Origin: Chlorobiaceae bacterium
GTDB lineage: Bacteria; Bacteroidota; Chlorobiia; Chlorobiales; Chlorobiaceae
DNA length: 64,000 nt
Direction: 5' to 3'
Assembly: GCA_012972835.1 (NCBI GenBank)
Contig: JABDHK010000010.1
Location: forward strand, 62,001 to 126,000
The notes beneath the pieces are model-generated. The model was not told the origin of the DNA, did no database searches, and was given only the letters and a program-made list of their open reading frames with translations. Position numbers and translations under genes: made by a program. Positions 1-9,257 of this stretch are shown here, piece by piece; position 1 is the first letter of the stretch; the number at the start of each line of letters is the position of its first letter.

Positions 1-331
1 TCGCAATATTTTCAGTGATGTGCGCCAGGGTTGCATGAATCACTCCACAGGAGGAGAGTGGACAAGCGATACCATTGAAAAAGCGCTTGAGGAGTTTAAG
101 CGAGAGGGGTATGAAGGTGTTGTCATGTTTCCCTACGGTTTTTTTGCCGATAACAGCGAGACCGAATATGATGCCTGCAATAAGCTTGTGACAGCCGGAT
201 TTCCACTATTCCAGTATGTCCGCTGTATAAACGACTTTCCTGCTTTTGGCCACTGGCTTGCAGAGAGGGTGCTCGATGAACTTCAGGTACTTAGCAAACT
301 TCAGGATGCCTTTGAAACTCTTCATCCATAA
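1..331 (+). CDS. hemH: Ferrochelatase-like protein, C-terminal fragment (cut by window edge)
   Basis: The frame is open to the left edge, so only about the last 110 residues are seen. They match the C-terminal half of class I ferrochelatases: a Trp followed by a helix, then a GY..VVMFPYGFFAD..E..YD segment, then an N-D-x-P-x-F segment and a closing LA..VLDEL helix. The family inserts iron into protoporphyrin IX. The GTG at 20 is internal, not a real start, because coding continues upstream. The catalytic N-terminal half lies outside the window, so the assignment rests on the C-terminal pattern alone. Confidence 0.55.
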   Translation, partial: RNIFSDVRQGCMNHSTGGEWTSDTIEKALEEFKREGYEGVVMFPYGFFADNSETEYDACNKLVTAGFPLFQYVRCINDFPAFGHWLAERVLDELQVLSKLQDAFETLHP

Positions 332-351
332 ACCCATAAAATTTTAAGCCT

Positions 352-957
352 TTGAATGTTGTAGATGATATTGAGAGAGAAAAACTGGAGTCGGCACTTC
401 AAATGGATCCCGACAATCCTGACAGACTCTACGAACTGGCGCTGATTCATATTGATCAACAGAGGAATGTTGAGGCACTTGAGCTGCTTGACCGTTGCAT
501 TCATACAAAGCGGCGCGACTCAGCGGCTCTCTATGCGCGTGCGGTTACCAATTTGTCGATGAGCAATTACCGGAAGGCAGGGTGTGATCTGTTGAAAACC
601 ATTGTGCTTGATCCGGGTTGTTTGCCGGCCTACCGGCATCTTGGTTTTGTGCAGTTTACGCTCGGCAAGGAGGAGTCTGCGCTGAAAACCCTTAAAAAAG
701 GGCTTGTCATTGATCCCGACAATGCCGGTATTTACTGTGTGCTTGGTGATGCCTATCTTGATCTTGGAGAGGTTGACAAGGCAAAGGAAGCCTTTGACAA
801 AGCACTTGAACTTGAACCCGGCAACCCTGAACCTCACTGCAAGATGGCCATGTACTATCTTTCAAGAGGTGATATGAAAGGGTTGAAAGGGGAGTATGAA
901 CTCCTCAAGTCGCTCGATTCCGCCTTGGCTGAGCAGATCGGAACTCTCTTTTTTTAG
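352..957 (+). CDS. TPR repeat protein
   Basis: 201 residues made almost entirely of tetratricopeptide repeats. About five units can be seen, with the usual DP(D/G)N turn between helices (around residues 17, 85, 119 and 153) and repeated A..LG.A.L.LG spacing. There is no signal peptide or catalytic domain, so it is probably a cytoplasmic protein-protein interaction scaffold. The start is a TTG at 352, because no ATG is in frame near the N-terminus. It follows the ferrochelatase-like gene by 20 bp and precedes a small membrane protein by 6 bp, so the three may be cotranscribed. The partner is unknown. Confidence 0.7.
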   Translation: MNVVDDIEREKLESALQMDPDNPDRLYELALIHIDQQRNVEALELLDRCIHTKRRDSAALYARAVTNLSMSNYRKAGCDLLKTIVLDPGCLPAYRHLGFVQFTLGKEESALKTLKKGLVIDPDNAGIYCVLGDAYLDLGEVDKAKEAFDKALELEPGNPEPHCKMAMYYLSRGDMKGLKGEYELLKSLDSALAEQIGTLFF

Positions 958-963
958 ATTACT

Positions 964-1215
964 ATGGCACTTTTCCCTGATTCAGAGACAAAGAAGCGGT
1001 TTATGAAAACCGGTCTTCCCATTATGCTTGGCATTGCATGGGCACCGATTATCTGGATGCTCTTTATATCCTCTCTTGGCCCACTCCTGTTTGCGCTTAC
1101 AGGGTCATGGACAGCCACCCAAGTGGTTGTTCTGCTTGCAGTCCTGCTTGCGACTTATTTTTTATTAAGGTTTTTTATGCGTGTCGGGACTAAATTTTAT
1201 ACTGATAACCAGTAA
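964..1215 (+). CDS. Small two-helix membrane protein, function unknown
   Basis: 83 residues. A short basic N-terminus (residues 1-15) is followed by two hydrophobic segments, about residues 17-45 and 50-70, and a charged tail. No recognisable motif. It begins 6 bp after the TPR gene, which suggests translation from the same mRNA. I do not recognise the family. Confidence 0.6.
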   Translation: MALFPDSETKKRFMKTGLPIMLGIAWAPIIWMLFISSLGPLLFALTGSWTATQVVVLLAVLLATYFLLRFFMRVGTKFYTDNQ

Positions 1216-1428
1216 AAGGCTAAAAGATTTATGTCAGGGCTTGAAATTTCAATAATGGCGCAATGTGCTGCAAAGTTTTCAAAAAATGTTGCTCTGTGTT
1301 GATAAAAAGCTGTTTTTTTTCTGTGTCGAAAGGAATTTTTTTTTATATTTGCGCACCTGTATAAAAGTTCGTTACAGGATTGAAAAATTTTTTCTTGTCA
1401 GACCGGGATTAACTCAAATTGGCACTAC
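1216..1428 (+). promoter_or_regulatory. Leader region upstream of the nuo operon
   Basis: 213 bp without a gene, rich in A and T tracts. It must contain the promoter for the complex I operon, but I could not place a -35/-10 pair with confidence. A TATAAAA at about 1361 is the nearest -10-like string. Confidence 0.3.
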
Positions 1429-1860
1429 ATGGATACTACGCTGAGTAATTTTGGCAACGTATTTGCTTTCCTTGCCCTCGGTATTGTCTTTGTTGCCGGA
1501 GGTTATCTGACCGCCCGCATGTTACGCCCCTCCAGACCTAACCCTGCAAAAAATTCAACCTACGAATGCGGCGAAGAAGCTGTCGGTAGTGCATGGGTCA
1601 AGTTCAATATCCGGTTTTATGTTGTAGCCCTTATCTTTATCATTTTTGATGTTGAGGTTGTGTTTCTCTATCCATGGGCAACGGTGTTCAAGCATCTTGG
1701 AGTTTTTGCGCTTGTTGAGGCTCTCCTTTTTGCCGCAATTCTGATTCTTGGTCTTGCTTATGCATGGGTAAAAGGGGATCTGGATTGGGTAAGGCCCACT
1801 CCTAATATTCCGACAATGCCTGAAATGCCTTCAGGAAAATCCGCCTCAGAGAGGGGTTAA
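1429..1860 (+). CDS. nuoA: NADH-quinone oxidoreductase subunit A
   Basis: 143 residues with three membrane helices (about 11-30, 63-85 and 93-112). The loop carries the family's YECGEE motif, and Cys47 is the conserved loop cysteine next to the quinone site. It is the first gene of an 11-gene nuo operon, followed 27 bp later by nuoB. Green sulfur bacteria have complex I without the NuoEFG NADH module, and the electron donor is thought to be ferredoxin; this operon fits that. The C-terminus is Pro-rich and slightly longer than in E. coli. Confidence 0.95.
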   Translation: MDTTLSNFGNVFAFLALGIVFVAGGYLTARMLRPSRPNPAKNSTYECGEEAVGSAWVKFNIRFYVVALIFIIFDVEVVFLYPWATVFKHLGVFALVEALLFAAILILGLAYAWVKGDLDWVRPTPNIPTMPEMPSGKSASERG

Positions 1861-1887
1861 ATAACATTCACCATATTTTTTTTCGTT

Positions 1888-2457
1888 ATGGGATTACTTG
1901 ATGCCGCGATAACAAAGCATAATGTGCTGGTAACATCGGTTGACAATGTTTTGAACTGGGCCCGTTTATCATCGCTCTGGCCCATGGGTTTCGGTCTTGC
2001 TTGCTGCGCTATCGAAATGATGGCAACCAATGCTTCCAACTACGATCTCGAACGCTTCGGTATTTTCCCCCGTTCATCTCCCCGTCAGTCTGATCTTATG
2101 ATTGTAGCCGGTACGGTAACCATGAAAATGGCCGAACGGGTTATTCGTCTCTATGAGCAGATGCCTGAGCCCCGTTATGTTCTCTCCATGGGAAGTTGTT
2201 CCAATTGTGGCGGCCCTTATTGGGAGCACGGATATCATGTCCTGAAGGGAGTCGATCGCGTGATTCCGGTTGATGTTTATGTACCTGGATGTCCCCCGAG
2301 ACCTGAATCTCTTATCGGCGGCCTCATGAAGATTCAGGAGTTGATTCGCATGGAGCAGATTGGTGTGTCGAGAGCGGATGCATTGAAGAAACTTGCAGAA
2401 AAAAGTATTGATCCCCAGTTTGTTATTGATCGGGAGCGTAAAGCTACCACCGCATAA
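1888..2457 (+). CDS. nuoB: NADH-quinone oxidoreductase subunit B
   Basis: 189 residues. It holds the four cysteines for cluster N2: the tandem CC in [10 protein letters not shown] (about residue 36), C in [11 protein letters not shown] (about 102) and C in VPGCPPRPE (about 135). N2 passes electrons to quinone. The protein is peripheral and sits with NuoD, NuoC and NuoI on the connecting arm. The start is ATG 1888, and the stop is 25 bp before the nuoC start. Confidence 0.96.
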   Translation: MGLLDAAITKHNVLVTSVDNVLNWARLSSLWPMGFGLACCAIEMMATNASNYDLERFGIFPRSSPRQSDLMIVAGTVTMKMAERVIRLYEQMPEPRYVLSMGSCSNCGGPYWEHGYHVLKGVDRVIPVDVYVPGCPPRPESLIGGLMKIQELIRMEQIGVSRADALKKLAEKSIDPQFVIDRERKATTA

Positions 2458-2482
2458 TTACATAAACAGGCTAAGTGTAAGA

Positions 2483-3001
2483 ATGGAAGAAGGAAAGGTT
2501 ATTTCACAGTCGGTAGCAGAGAGTGCTGCGGCATATGCAATTATTCACGCTCAATTCGGTGATGCTCTCTCGGCTTTTGATGGCAACGAAACCATGCCTT
2601 TTTTTGAGGTACTCAATACAGCACTCTGGCCTGAGATTGCTCTTTACATGCGCGATCATCCAAAGCTTAGGTTTACTTATATGGCGTGTCTTTCAGGAGT
2701 GGATTATCAAGCCGAAGAGAAGGTGGGCATTGTCTGCAATATAGAGTCACTCGGACAATTTAATCATAAGCTCGCTGTAAAGGTCAAGTGTGCCCGTCAG
2801 GGTGGATCGATTCCAAGTGTTGCCTGTGTCTGGCATACCGCGAACTGGCATGAACGCGAGGCCTATGATATGTTCGGCATGCTCTTTACCGGTCATCCGG
2901 ATATGAAAAGAATTCTCTGCCCGGATGACTGGGAAGGCTATCCGCTCCTTAAGGATTACAAGGTACAGGAGAGTTATCACGGAATCAAGGTGCCCTACTA
3001 A
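2483..3001 (+). CDS. nuoC: NADH-quinone oxidoreductase subunit C
   Basis: 172 residues from ATG 2483. A longer reading to 2393 would run far into nuoB and is rejected. The protein carries the 30-kDa subunit signature, with W.ERE.YDMFG (about residues 124-133) and a C-terminal [11 protein letters not shown] motif. NuoC is a separate gene here, not fused to nuoD as in E. coli. It is a structural subunit of the connecting arm. nuoD follows after 31 bp. Confidence 0.95.
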   Translation: MEEGKVISQSVAESAAAYAIIHAQFGDALSAFDGNETMPFFEVLNTALWPEIALYMRDHPKLRFTYMACLSGVDYQAEEKVGIVCNIESLGQFNHKLAVKVKCARQGGSIPSVACVWHTANWHEREAYDMFGMLFTGHPDMKRILCPDDWEGYPLLKDYKVQESYHGIKVPY

Positions 3002-3032
3002 CAGTGTTTTCAATAGTAAAAGCAGCTCACGT

Positions 3033-4235
3033 ATGCAGGAATTAGATATAGCTGGAATGGGTTCAGTCAGGGTTACCCGAAAAAACAACAATGTTGTTGT
3101 GCTGGAAAAGGACCTTGCAACAGAGCAGATGGTTCTTGCCATGGGACCTCAGCATCCATCAACCCATGGTGTTCTCAAGCTTGAGTGTCTTACCGATGGC
3201 GAGGTTATTACTGAGGCAGAGCCTTATTTGGGATATCTGCATCGCTGTTTTGAAAAGTGTTGCGAGAATGTCGATTATCCTGCTATTGTGCCTTATACTG
3301 ACCGTCTCGACTATCTGGCCGGTATGAACAGCGAATTTGCCTACGCTATAGCAGTTGAAAAGCTTCTTGATGTTGAAATTCCCCGCCGTGTCGAGTTTAT
3401 CAGGGTTATTGTTGCCGAATTGAACAGGATAGCGTCACATCTTGTCGCCATCGGTACCTATGGAATTGATCTTGGCGCCTTTACACCATTTCTCTTCTGC
3501 TTCCGTGACCGCGAGATCATCCTCAGCCTTCTTGAATGGGCCTCCGGTGCACGCATGCTCTATAATTATATATGGGTCGGTGGTCTTGCCTGTGATATTC
3601 CCGCTGACTTCAACAAGAGGGTCAAGGAGTTCATTGACTACTTCAGGCCAAAAACGGTTGAACTCTACAAGCTTCTTACCGAAAACGAGATTTTTGTCAA
3701 GCGTACCAGAGGAATCGGCATTATGCCGGCAGATGTTGCAGTTAACTATGGCTGGTCTGGTCCGATGCTTCGCGGTTCCGGTGTCAAGTGGGATTTACGG
3801 AGAAATGATCCTTATTCAATCTATCCCGAGCTTGATTTTATTGTTCCGGTGCCTGACGGCACTGTTTCCGAAGTCGGTGACTGCCTCTCACGCCACCTTG
3901 TTCGCGCGCTCGAGATGGAAGAGAGTCTGAAGATTATTGAACAGTGCATCGATAAAATGCCATCAGCAGAGGGATTTAACCCGAGAGCTGCTGTTCCGAA
4001 GCGTGTCCGCCCAAAAGCCGGTGAGGTTTACGCGCGTGCGGAAAATCCGCGTGGTGAGCTTGGTTTTTATATCCAGAGTGATGGAAAGTCTACCAAACCC
4101 CTTCGCTGCAAGGCACGTTCTTCATGTTTCGTAAATCTTTCAGCGATGAAAGACCTTTCCAGAGGTCAGTTGATCCCCGATCTTGTCGCCATTATCGGCA
4201 GTATTGATATTGTTTTAGGGGAGGTTGACCGATGA
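3033..4235 (+). CDS. nuoD: NADH-quinone oxidoreductase subunit D
   Basis: 400 residues from ATG 3033; an upstream in-frame reading overlaps nuoC. The 49-kDa subunit forms the quinone-binding pocket with NuoB. The sequence shows [11 protein letters not shown] (about residues 35-45), which carries the family's quinone-proximal His, then [11 protein letters not shown] and the C-terminal [15 protein letters not shown] ending. This subunit is homologous to [NiFe] hydrogenase large subunits but lacks the metal-binding cysteines. Its TGA overlaps the nuoH ATG (ATGA), so the two are translationally coupled. Confidence 0.95.
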   Translation: MQELDIAGMGSVRVTRKNNNVVVLEKDLATEQMVLAMGPQHPSTHGVLKLECLTDGEVITEAEPYLGYLHRCFEKCCENVDYPAIVPYTDRLDYLAGMNSEFAYAIAVEKLLDVEIPRRVEFIRVIVAELNRIASHLVAIGTYGIDLGAFTPFLFCFRDREIILSLLEWASGARMLYNYIWVGGLACDIPADFNKRVKEFIDYFRPKTVELYKLLTENEIFVKRTRGIGIMPADVAVNYGWSGPMLRGSGVKWDLRRNDPYSIYPELDFIVPVPDGTVSEVGDCLSRHLVRALEMEESLKIIEQCIDKMPSAEGFNPRAAVPKRVRPKAGEVYARAENPRGELGFYIQSDGKSTKPLRCKARSSCFVNLSAMKDLSRGQLIPDLVAIIGSIDIVLGEVDR

Positions 4236-5350
4236 TTTTAACACCTATGTTGCACTTCAGCATGCCGTTACTTATGGGTAGTACCCTTAATGCCTGGTCG
4301 GAAGCTCTTGCCGGTTTCAATCCAATGGGCTTGCCTCTCGGCTTGGTTATTCTTGCCGCGATACCGCTTGTTTTTATTGCACTCTACTCGCTGACCTACG
4401 GCGTTTATGGTGAACGCAAGATTTCAGCCTTCATGCAGGATCGTCTTGGTCCTATGGAGGTTGGTAAATGGGGTATCCTTCAGACCATTGCTGATATCCT
4501 GAAGCTTCTGCAGAAGGAGGATATTGTTCCTACATCAGCCGACAAGTTTCTGTTTGTCGTAGGGCCCGGTATTCTTTTTGTTGGTTCTTTTCTTGCCTTT
4601 GCTGTTCTGCCATTCAGTTCTGCCTTTATCGGGGCAAATCTTAATGTCGGTCTCTTTTATGCAATCGGTATTGTTGCCCTTGAAGTTGTTGGTATTCTTG
4701 CCGCAGGGTGGGGTTCAAACAACAAGTGGTCACTCTACGGAGCTGTCCGAAGCGTTGCACAGATTGTCAGCTATGAGATTCCGGCTGCCATAGCCTTGCT
4801 GTGCGGAGCCATGATGGCAGGTACTCTTGACATGCAGAAGATCACCATGCTTCAGTCAGGCTCTTTTGGATTTGCACACTTCTACCTGTTTCACTCTCCT
4901 ATCGCCTGGCTTCCATTCCTTATCTATTTTATCGCCTCGCTTGCTGAGGTTAATCGTGCTCCATTTGATATTCCAGAAGCGGAGTCAGAGCTGGTTGCCG
5001 GTTATTTTACTGAATACTCGGGAATGAAGTTTGCGGTTATCTTTCTGGCCGAATATGGCAGCATGTTCATGGTTTCAGCTATTATTTCCATAGTATTTCT
5101 TGGAGGCTGGAACTCACCGCTTCCCAGCATCGGATCCTTTGCCTTGAATGAGTGGACAAGCGGGCCGGTTTGGGGTGTATTCTGGCTTATCATGAAAGGA
5201 TTCTTCTTTATTTTTGTGCAGATGTGGCTGCGCTGGACGCTTCCCCGCTTAAGGGTAGACCAGCTGATGTATCTCTGCTGGAAAGTTCTGACCCCGTTTG
5301 CCTTTATCAGCTTTGTGCTGACGGCTGTATGGGAAATATATGTTCCTTAA
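4232..5350 (+). CDS. nuoH: NADH-quinone oxidoreductase subunit H
   Basis: 372 residues with about eight membrane helices. It carries the signature [18 protein letters not shown] (about residues 239-257) and [15 protein letters not shown] near residue 60, both part of the quinone chamber and E-channel. It overlaps nuoD by 4 bp. It sits in the membrane and joins the quinone site to the proton pumps. Confidence 0.95.
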   Translation: MILTPMLHFSMPLLMGSTLNAWSEALAGFNPMGLPLGLVILAAIPLVFIALYSLTYGVYGERKISAFMQDRLGPMEVGKWGILQTIADILKLLQKEDIVPTSADKFLFVVGPGILFVGSFLAFAVLPFSSAFIGANLNVGLFYAIGIVALEVVGILAAGWGSNNKWSLYGAVRSVAQIVSYEIPAAIALLCGAMMAGTLDMQKITMLQSGSFGFAHFYLFHSPIAWLPFLIYFIASLAEVNRAPFDIPEAESELVAGYFTEYSGMKFAVIFLAEYGSMFMVSAIISIVFLGGWNSPLPSIGSFALNEWTSGPVWGVFWLIMKGFFFIFVQMWLRWTLPRLRVDQLMYLCWKVLTPFAFISFVLTAVWEIYVP

Positions 5351-5393
5351 GAGTGTTCAACAGACAATGCAGGCAAGTAATGACGTTTAGATT

Positions 5394-6017
5394 ATGAGTG
5401 AGTATTTCAGGAATATAAAAACCGGTGCAGTCACCATTGTTACCGGCATGGGAATCACCCTGAAGCATTTTTTCAATGCCCTCAATCGCAAGGGTGATGC
5501 AGGTGTTGATGATGTTGACTATTTTCGTCAGGTTGATGGTCTGGTGACCCTGCAGTATCCTCGTGAGGTTATCCCTACACCAAAAAACGCTCGTTATCGC
5601 CTCTATAATAATATTGAGGATTGTATTGGTTGCGGTCAGTGTGAAAGGGTATGCCCAATCTCCTGCATCATGATTGAGACCATCAAGGTTGCGCCGGATG
5701 ATTTGGCCGTGTGCGGTAAGACATCAGACGGGCAGCAGAAAAAATTCTGGGTTCCTGTGTTTGATATTGATATAGCAAAGTGCATGACCTGCGGTATGTG
5801 TACAACTGTCTGTCCGACAGAGTGTCTTGTGCATACCCCTGTCAGTGATTTTTCAGAGTTTGATCGCAGCAATTTTCTTTATCATTTCGGAAACCTGACC
5901 CATCTTGAGGCTGAAGCAAAGCGTCGCAAGCTTGCCGTAATACAGGCAAAGGCTCAGGCGGAAAAGGAAAGAAAGGCTGCGGAAGCATCGCAGGACGTTA
6001 AAAAAGCCGGAGAATAA
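5394..6017 (+). CDS. nuoI: NADH-quinone oxidoreductase subunit I
   Basis: 207 residues with two 4Fe-4S ferredoxin motifs, CIGCGQCERVCP (about residue 75) and CMTCGMCTTVCP (about 128), which bind clusters N6a and N6b. The segment between the motifs is longer than in E. coli, and there is a Lys/Glu/Ala-rich tail of about 30 residues. With no NuoEFG module present, NuoI may be where ferredoxin delivers electrons; that role is inferred from other ferredoxin-type complexes. Confidence 0.94.
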   Translation: MSEYFRNIKTGAVTIVTGMGITLKHFFNALNRKGDAGVDDVDYFRQVDGLVTLQYPREVIPTPKNARYRLYNNIEDCIGCGQCERVCPISCIMIETIKVAPDDLAVCGKTSDGQQKKFWVPVFDIDIAKCMTCGMCTTVCPTECLVHTPVSDFSEFDRSNFLYHFGNLTHLEAEAKRRKLAVIQAKAQAEKERKAAEASQDVKKAGE

Positions 6018-6040
6018 GCGAACCTATTTAAAGCGCTCTA

Positions 6041-6568
6041 ATGACTATGAGTAACCTGACCTATACGATTATCTTTTATCTCTTTGCGGTGATTACGCTT
6101 TGTTCTGCCGCCTTTGTGGTTTTTTCAAAAAATGTTATCTATTCAGCCTTTTCGCTGCTGTTTACTTTCTTTGGTGTGGCGGCTCTCTATGTTTTTCTGA
6201 GCGCTGATTTCATTGCGGTTACCCAGGTTGTAGTCTATGTCGGTGGTATCCTTGTTTTGCTGCTCTTCGGTGTCATGTTTACCAAAAGCATCATGAATAC
6301 CGAAATGCAAACGGATGTGCTGCATATCGTGCCAGGCACGCTGATTCTTGCCGGCATTATCGGGGCTTTGCTCTATACCTTTTATACCACTCACACCTGG
6401 ATGCCTTCCAACAAGCAACTGTATGGAAGCATTGTAGAGCGTATTGGTTATGAAACCATGTCACATTTTGTGCTTCCGTTTGAAATGGTCTCCATTCTGC
6501 TGCTTGCAGCGCTTATCGGAGCAGCATTTCTTGCGCGCTTCGACAAGCCGGACAAAACTAAATCATAA
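6041..6568 (+). CDS. nuoJ: NADH-quinone oxidoreductase subunit J
   Basis: 175 residues with five predicted membrane helices. The family pattern AVTQVVVYVGGILVLLLFGVM (around residues 58-78) is clear. ATG 6041 is followed 6 bp later by a second ATG (6047), so either could be used. It forms part of the proton path between NuoH and the antiporter subunits. nuoK starts 12 bp downstream. Confidence 0.93.
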   Translation: MTMSNLTYTIIFYLFAVITLCSAAFVVFSKNVIYSAFSLLFTFFGVAALYVFLSADFIAVTQVVVYVGGILVLLLFGVMFTKSIMNTEMQTDVLHIVPGTLILAGIIGALLYTFYTTHTWMPSNKQLYGSIVERIGYETMSHFVLPFEMVSILLLAALIGAAFLARFDKPDKTKS

Positions 6569-6580
6569 GTCTATAATAAT

Positions 6581-6898
6581 ATGGAACATCTCATACCCAT
6601 TGGGCTCAACCACTATCTTACCATATCGGCCTTTCTTTTCGGGTTCGGCCTCTTTGCAGTCATGACCAGGAAAAATGCAATCGTTATTCTGATGGGCGTT
6701 GAACTTATTCTTAATGCTGCAAACATCAATTTTCTTGCTTTTTCAAAGTACAATGGAGGGATGGGCGGAGTGATGTTCAGTCTCTTTATTATAGTTATTG
6801 CTGCGGCAGAGGCCGCTATTGCCCTTGCTATCGTGATCAATATTTTCAAGATATTCAAGAGTGTCGATGTCTCGAGTATAGATACAATGAAAGAGTAA
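6581..6898 (+). CDS. nuoK: NADH-quinone oxidoreductase subunit K
   Basis: 105 residues with three membrane helices. The conserved Glu of helix 2 lies in MGVELILNAANINF (about residues 36-49), and a second Glu in AAAEAAIALA. Both are proton-path residues in this family. A 61-bp gap with a T-rich stretch separates it from nuoL. Confidence 0.94.
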   Translation: MEHLIPIGLNHYLTISAFLFGFGLFAVMTRKNAIVILMGVELILNAANINFLAFSKYNGGMGGVMFSLFIIVIAAAEAAIALAIVINIFKIFKSVDVSSIDTMKE

Positions 6899-6959
6899 CA
6901 GGACGTTTTGTAGCGTTATAGGTTTTAATTTTTTTTTCGTGTAAACAACACCCAGGAAC

Positions 6960-9215
6960 ATGCACAGTTTAATTCAGTTATCAATAGTCGTACTACTGTT
7001 GCCGCTGCTCTCTTTTGTCATTCTTATCTTTTTTAATCGCCGTCTTCCGCGAAGAGGGGATTTTGTCGGGGTGGGAATACTTGGTTCAGCATTTGCGATA
7101 TCGGCCTATATTTTCTGGTCAGTTATTGTGCAGACTTACGATCCTGCATTCAGGATTGCCTGGGACTTTACCTGGATTGATTTGGGCAATGTCCACGGAA
7201 TAGGGCCACTACAGGTCAGGATGGGTATTGTTATCGACAACCTTACAGCCATCATGCTGGCGATGGTAACTCTTATAAGCCTGCTTGTTCACCTTTACTC
7301 TACCGGATATATGGCCGGTGACAAGAATTACGGACGGTATTTCGCTTTTCTTGGAATCTTTACCTTCTCCATGCTCGGTATTGTGCTTTCCGACAACCTC
7401 TTCTCCATCTATATCTTCTGGGAACTTGTCGGACTTTCATCATACCTTCTCATTGGTTTCTTCTTTGAAAAGCAGAGTGCAGCTGATGCACAGAAAAAGG
7501 CATTTCTTGTCAATCGAGTCGGCGACATCGGTATGTGGCTCGGTATTCTTATCCTCTACTCCCAGTTCCATACCTTCAGCTTCGAGCAGATCTATGCCAA
7601 CCTCGCGGCAGGGAAGTTTGCCATGTCGAATGCCTGGCTCACAGCTGCTGGTCTTCTCCTCTTTATGGGCTGCGTCGGCAAGTCTGCCCAGTTCCCGCTC
7701 CACATCTGGCTTCCGGATGCCATGGAGGGCCCGACACCCGTTTCAGCCCTTATCCATGCCGCGACTATGGTTGCCGCAGGTGTCTATTTTGTAGCACGCA
7801 TCTTTGTGCTCCTCACGCCTGATGCGCTTCATGTCATTGCCTTTATCGGCGCTTTCACTGCCTTTATGGCCGCAACGATTGCCATTACCCAGAATGATAT
7901 CAAAAGGGTTCTGGCCTACTCCACAGTCTCCCAGCTCGGCTACATGGTGCTAGGTCTCGGCGTCGGGGCTTATTCAGCTGCACTCTTCCATCTTGTAACG
8001 CACGCATTTTTCAAAGCATGTCTTTTTCTTGGTTCAGGCGCCATTATCCATGCGATGCACCACGAACAGGATATGCGGTGGATGGGTGGTCTGAGGAAGA
8101 ACATGCCATGGACCTTTGCAACCTTTACCCTTGCAACGCTTGCCCTTGCCGGATTGCCTCTTACCAGTGGGTTCATGAGTAAAGATGCCATTCTGGCCGG
8201 TGCTATCGGTTTTGCACAGGTTGAAGGCGGAGGTGTATTCTATCTTATTCCTGCCCTCGGATTTTTTTCTGCCATGCTTACGGCATTTTATATGGGCCGT
8301 CAGATCTGGCTGGTATTTTTTGGCGAAAGTCGCACTCACCTGAAGCCGGTTGATAATCACCATCATGGTCATGATGCTCACGGGGCTCATGACGATCATC
8401 ACGATGCTCATGAAGTTCATGAAGTTTCATGGAACATGCGGGCGCCTCTTGTTATTCTTGCAGCACTCTCCATCTTCTTTGTCTACTCACCCAATCCACT
8501 TGATGGAGCCGAAGGGTGGTTCATGAAGATGATCAAAACTCCGGCAACTGTTGTCGGCCCGGCTAATCACAACTGTGCGACGACACTGGTTAAGGCTGCT
8601 TCACCGCTTATGGCAGAAGCTCTTCCTGCAGTTGCGGCACATGGTGCTACCGATTCTCCGGCAGTAGCCGGTGGTGAGCATGCCACTGCAAAAGGTGAGC
8701 ACGCATTTGCCGATCCACGTCAAGCTGAAATTGCTCATGCAGCTCATGCAGCCCACTTTCCAGCCATCTATATTTCAAGCATCATGGTGCTCGTTGGAAT
8801 CAGTTTGGCAGGTGTAGTCTTTGTTTTTAAAATCATCGATCCTGACAAAACTGCCCAGGCCATAAGGCCTCTCTACCTCTTTTCGCTCAACAAGTGGTAC
8901 TGGGACGAGATCTACGAGGCAACATTTATCAAAGGCTCTGTTGTTCTTTCCAAAATGCTCTCATGGTTTGACACCAATGTTATTGATGGTATGGTTAACG
9001 GAGTAGCTTTTCTGGTCAGGAAACTTGCATTTGCCAATAACAGCTTCGATAAATATGTTGTCGATGGCTTTGTGAACTTTACAGCCTTCTCTGTCAATAC
9101 GACAGGTGCTGTGTTACGCAAACTGCAGACCGGCAAGGTTCAGACATACGTTGTCATGCTGCTTCTTGTTGTCTTCGGTTATTTTGTCTTTTATTTTACA
9201 CGACTGCTCTACTGA
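6960..9215 (+). CDS. nuoL: NADH-quinone oxidoreductase subunit L with His-rich loop insertions
   Basis: 751 residues, longer than the roughly 610 of E. coli NuoL. The antiporter core (about residues 60-450) has the usual FWELVGLSSYLLIGF segment, LPDAMEGPTPVSALIHAATM, and the discontinuous helices with Lys and His proton carriers. Two insertions are rich in His: residues about 465-486, and about 555-602 (Ala/His-rich). The C-terminal part keeps the long lateral helix region and a final membrane anchor. It is the distal proton pump of complex I. nuoM follows after 42 bp. Confidence 0.94.
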   Translation: MHSLIQLSIVVLLLPLLSFVILIFFNRRLPRRGDFVGVGILGSAFAISAYIFWSVIVQTYDPAFRIAWDFTWIDLGNVHGIGPLQVRMGIVIDNLTAIMLAMVTLISLLVHLYSTGYMAGDKNYGRYFAFLGIFTFSMLGIVLSDNLFSIYIFWELVGLSSYLLIGFFFEKQSAADAQKKAFLVNRVGDIGMWLGILILYSQFHTFSFEQIYANLAAGKFAMSNAWLTAAGLLLFMGCVGKSAQFPLHIWLPDAMEGPTPVSALIHAATMVAAGVYFVARIFVLLTPDALHVIAFIGAFTAFMAATIAITQNDIKRVLAYSTVSQLGYMVLGLGVGAYSAALFHLVTHAFFKACLFLGSGAIIHAMHHEQDMRWMGGLRKNMPWTFATFTLATLALAGLPLTSGFMSKDAILAGAIGFAQVEGGGVFYLIPALGFFSAMLTAFYMGRQIWLVFFGESRTHLKPVDNHHHGHDAHGAHDDHHDAHEVHEVSWNMRAPLVILAALSIFFVYSPNPLDGAEGWFMKMIKTPATVVGPANHNCATTLVKAASPLMAEALPAVAAHGATDSPAVAGGEHATAKGEHAFADPRQAEIAHAAHAAHFPAIYISSIMVLVGISLAGVVFVFKIIDPDKTAQAIRPLYLFSLNKWYWDEIYEATFIKGSVVLSKMLSWFDTNVIDGMVNGVAFLVRKLAFANNSFDKYVVDGFVNFTAFSVNTTGAVLRKLQTGKVQTYVVMLLLVVFGYFVFYFTRLLY

Positions 9216-9257
9216 GATGGGATTTACTTTTAATCTGAAAACTTACAGATACGGAAC

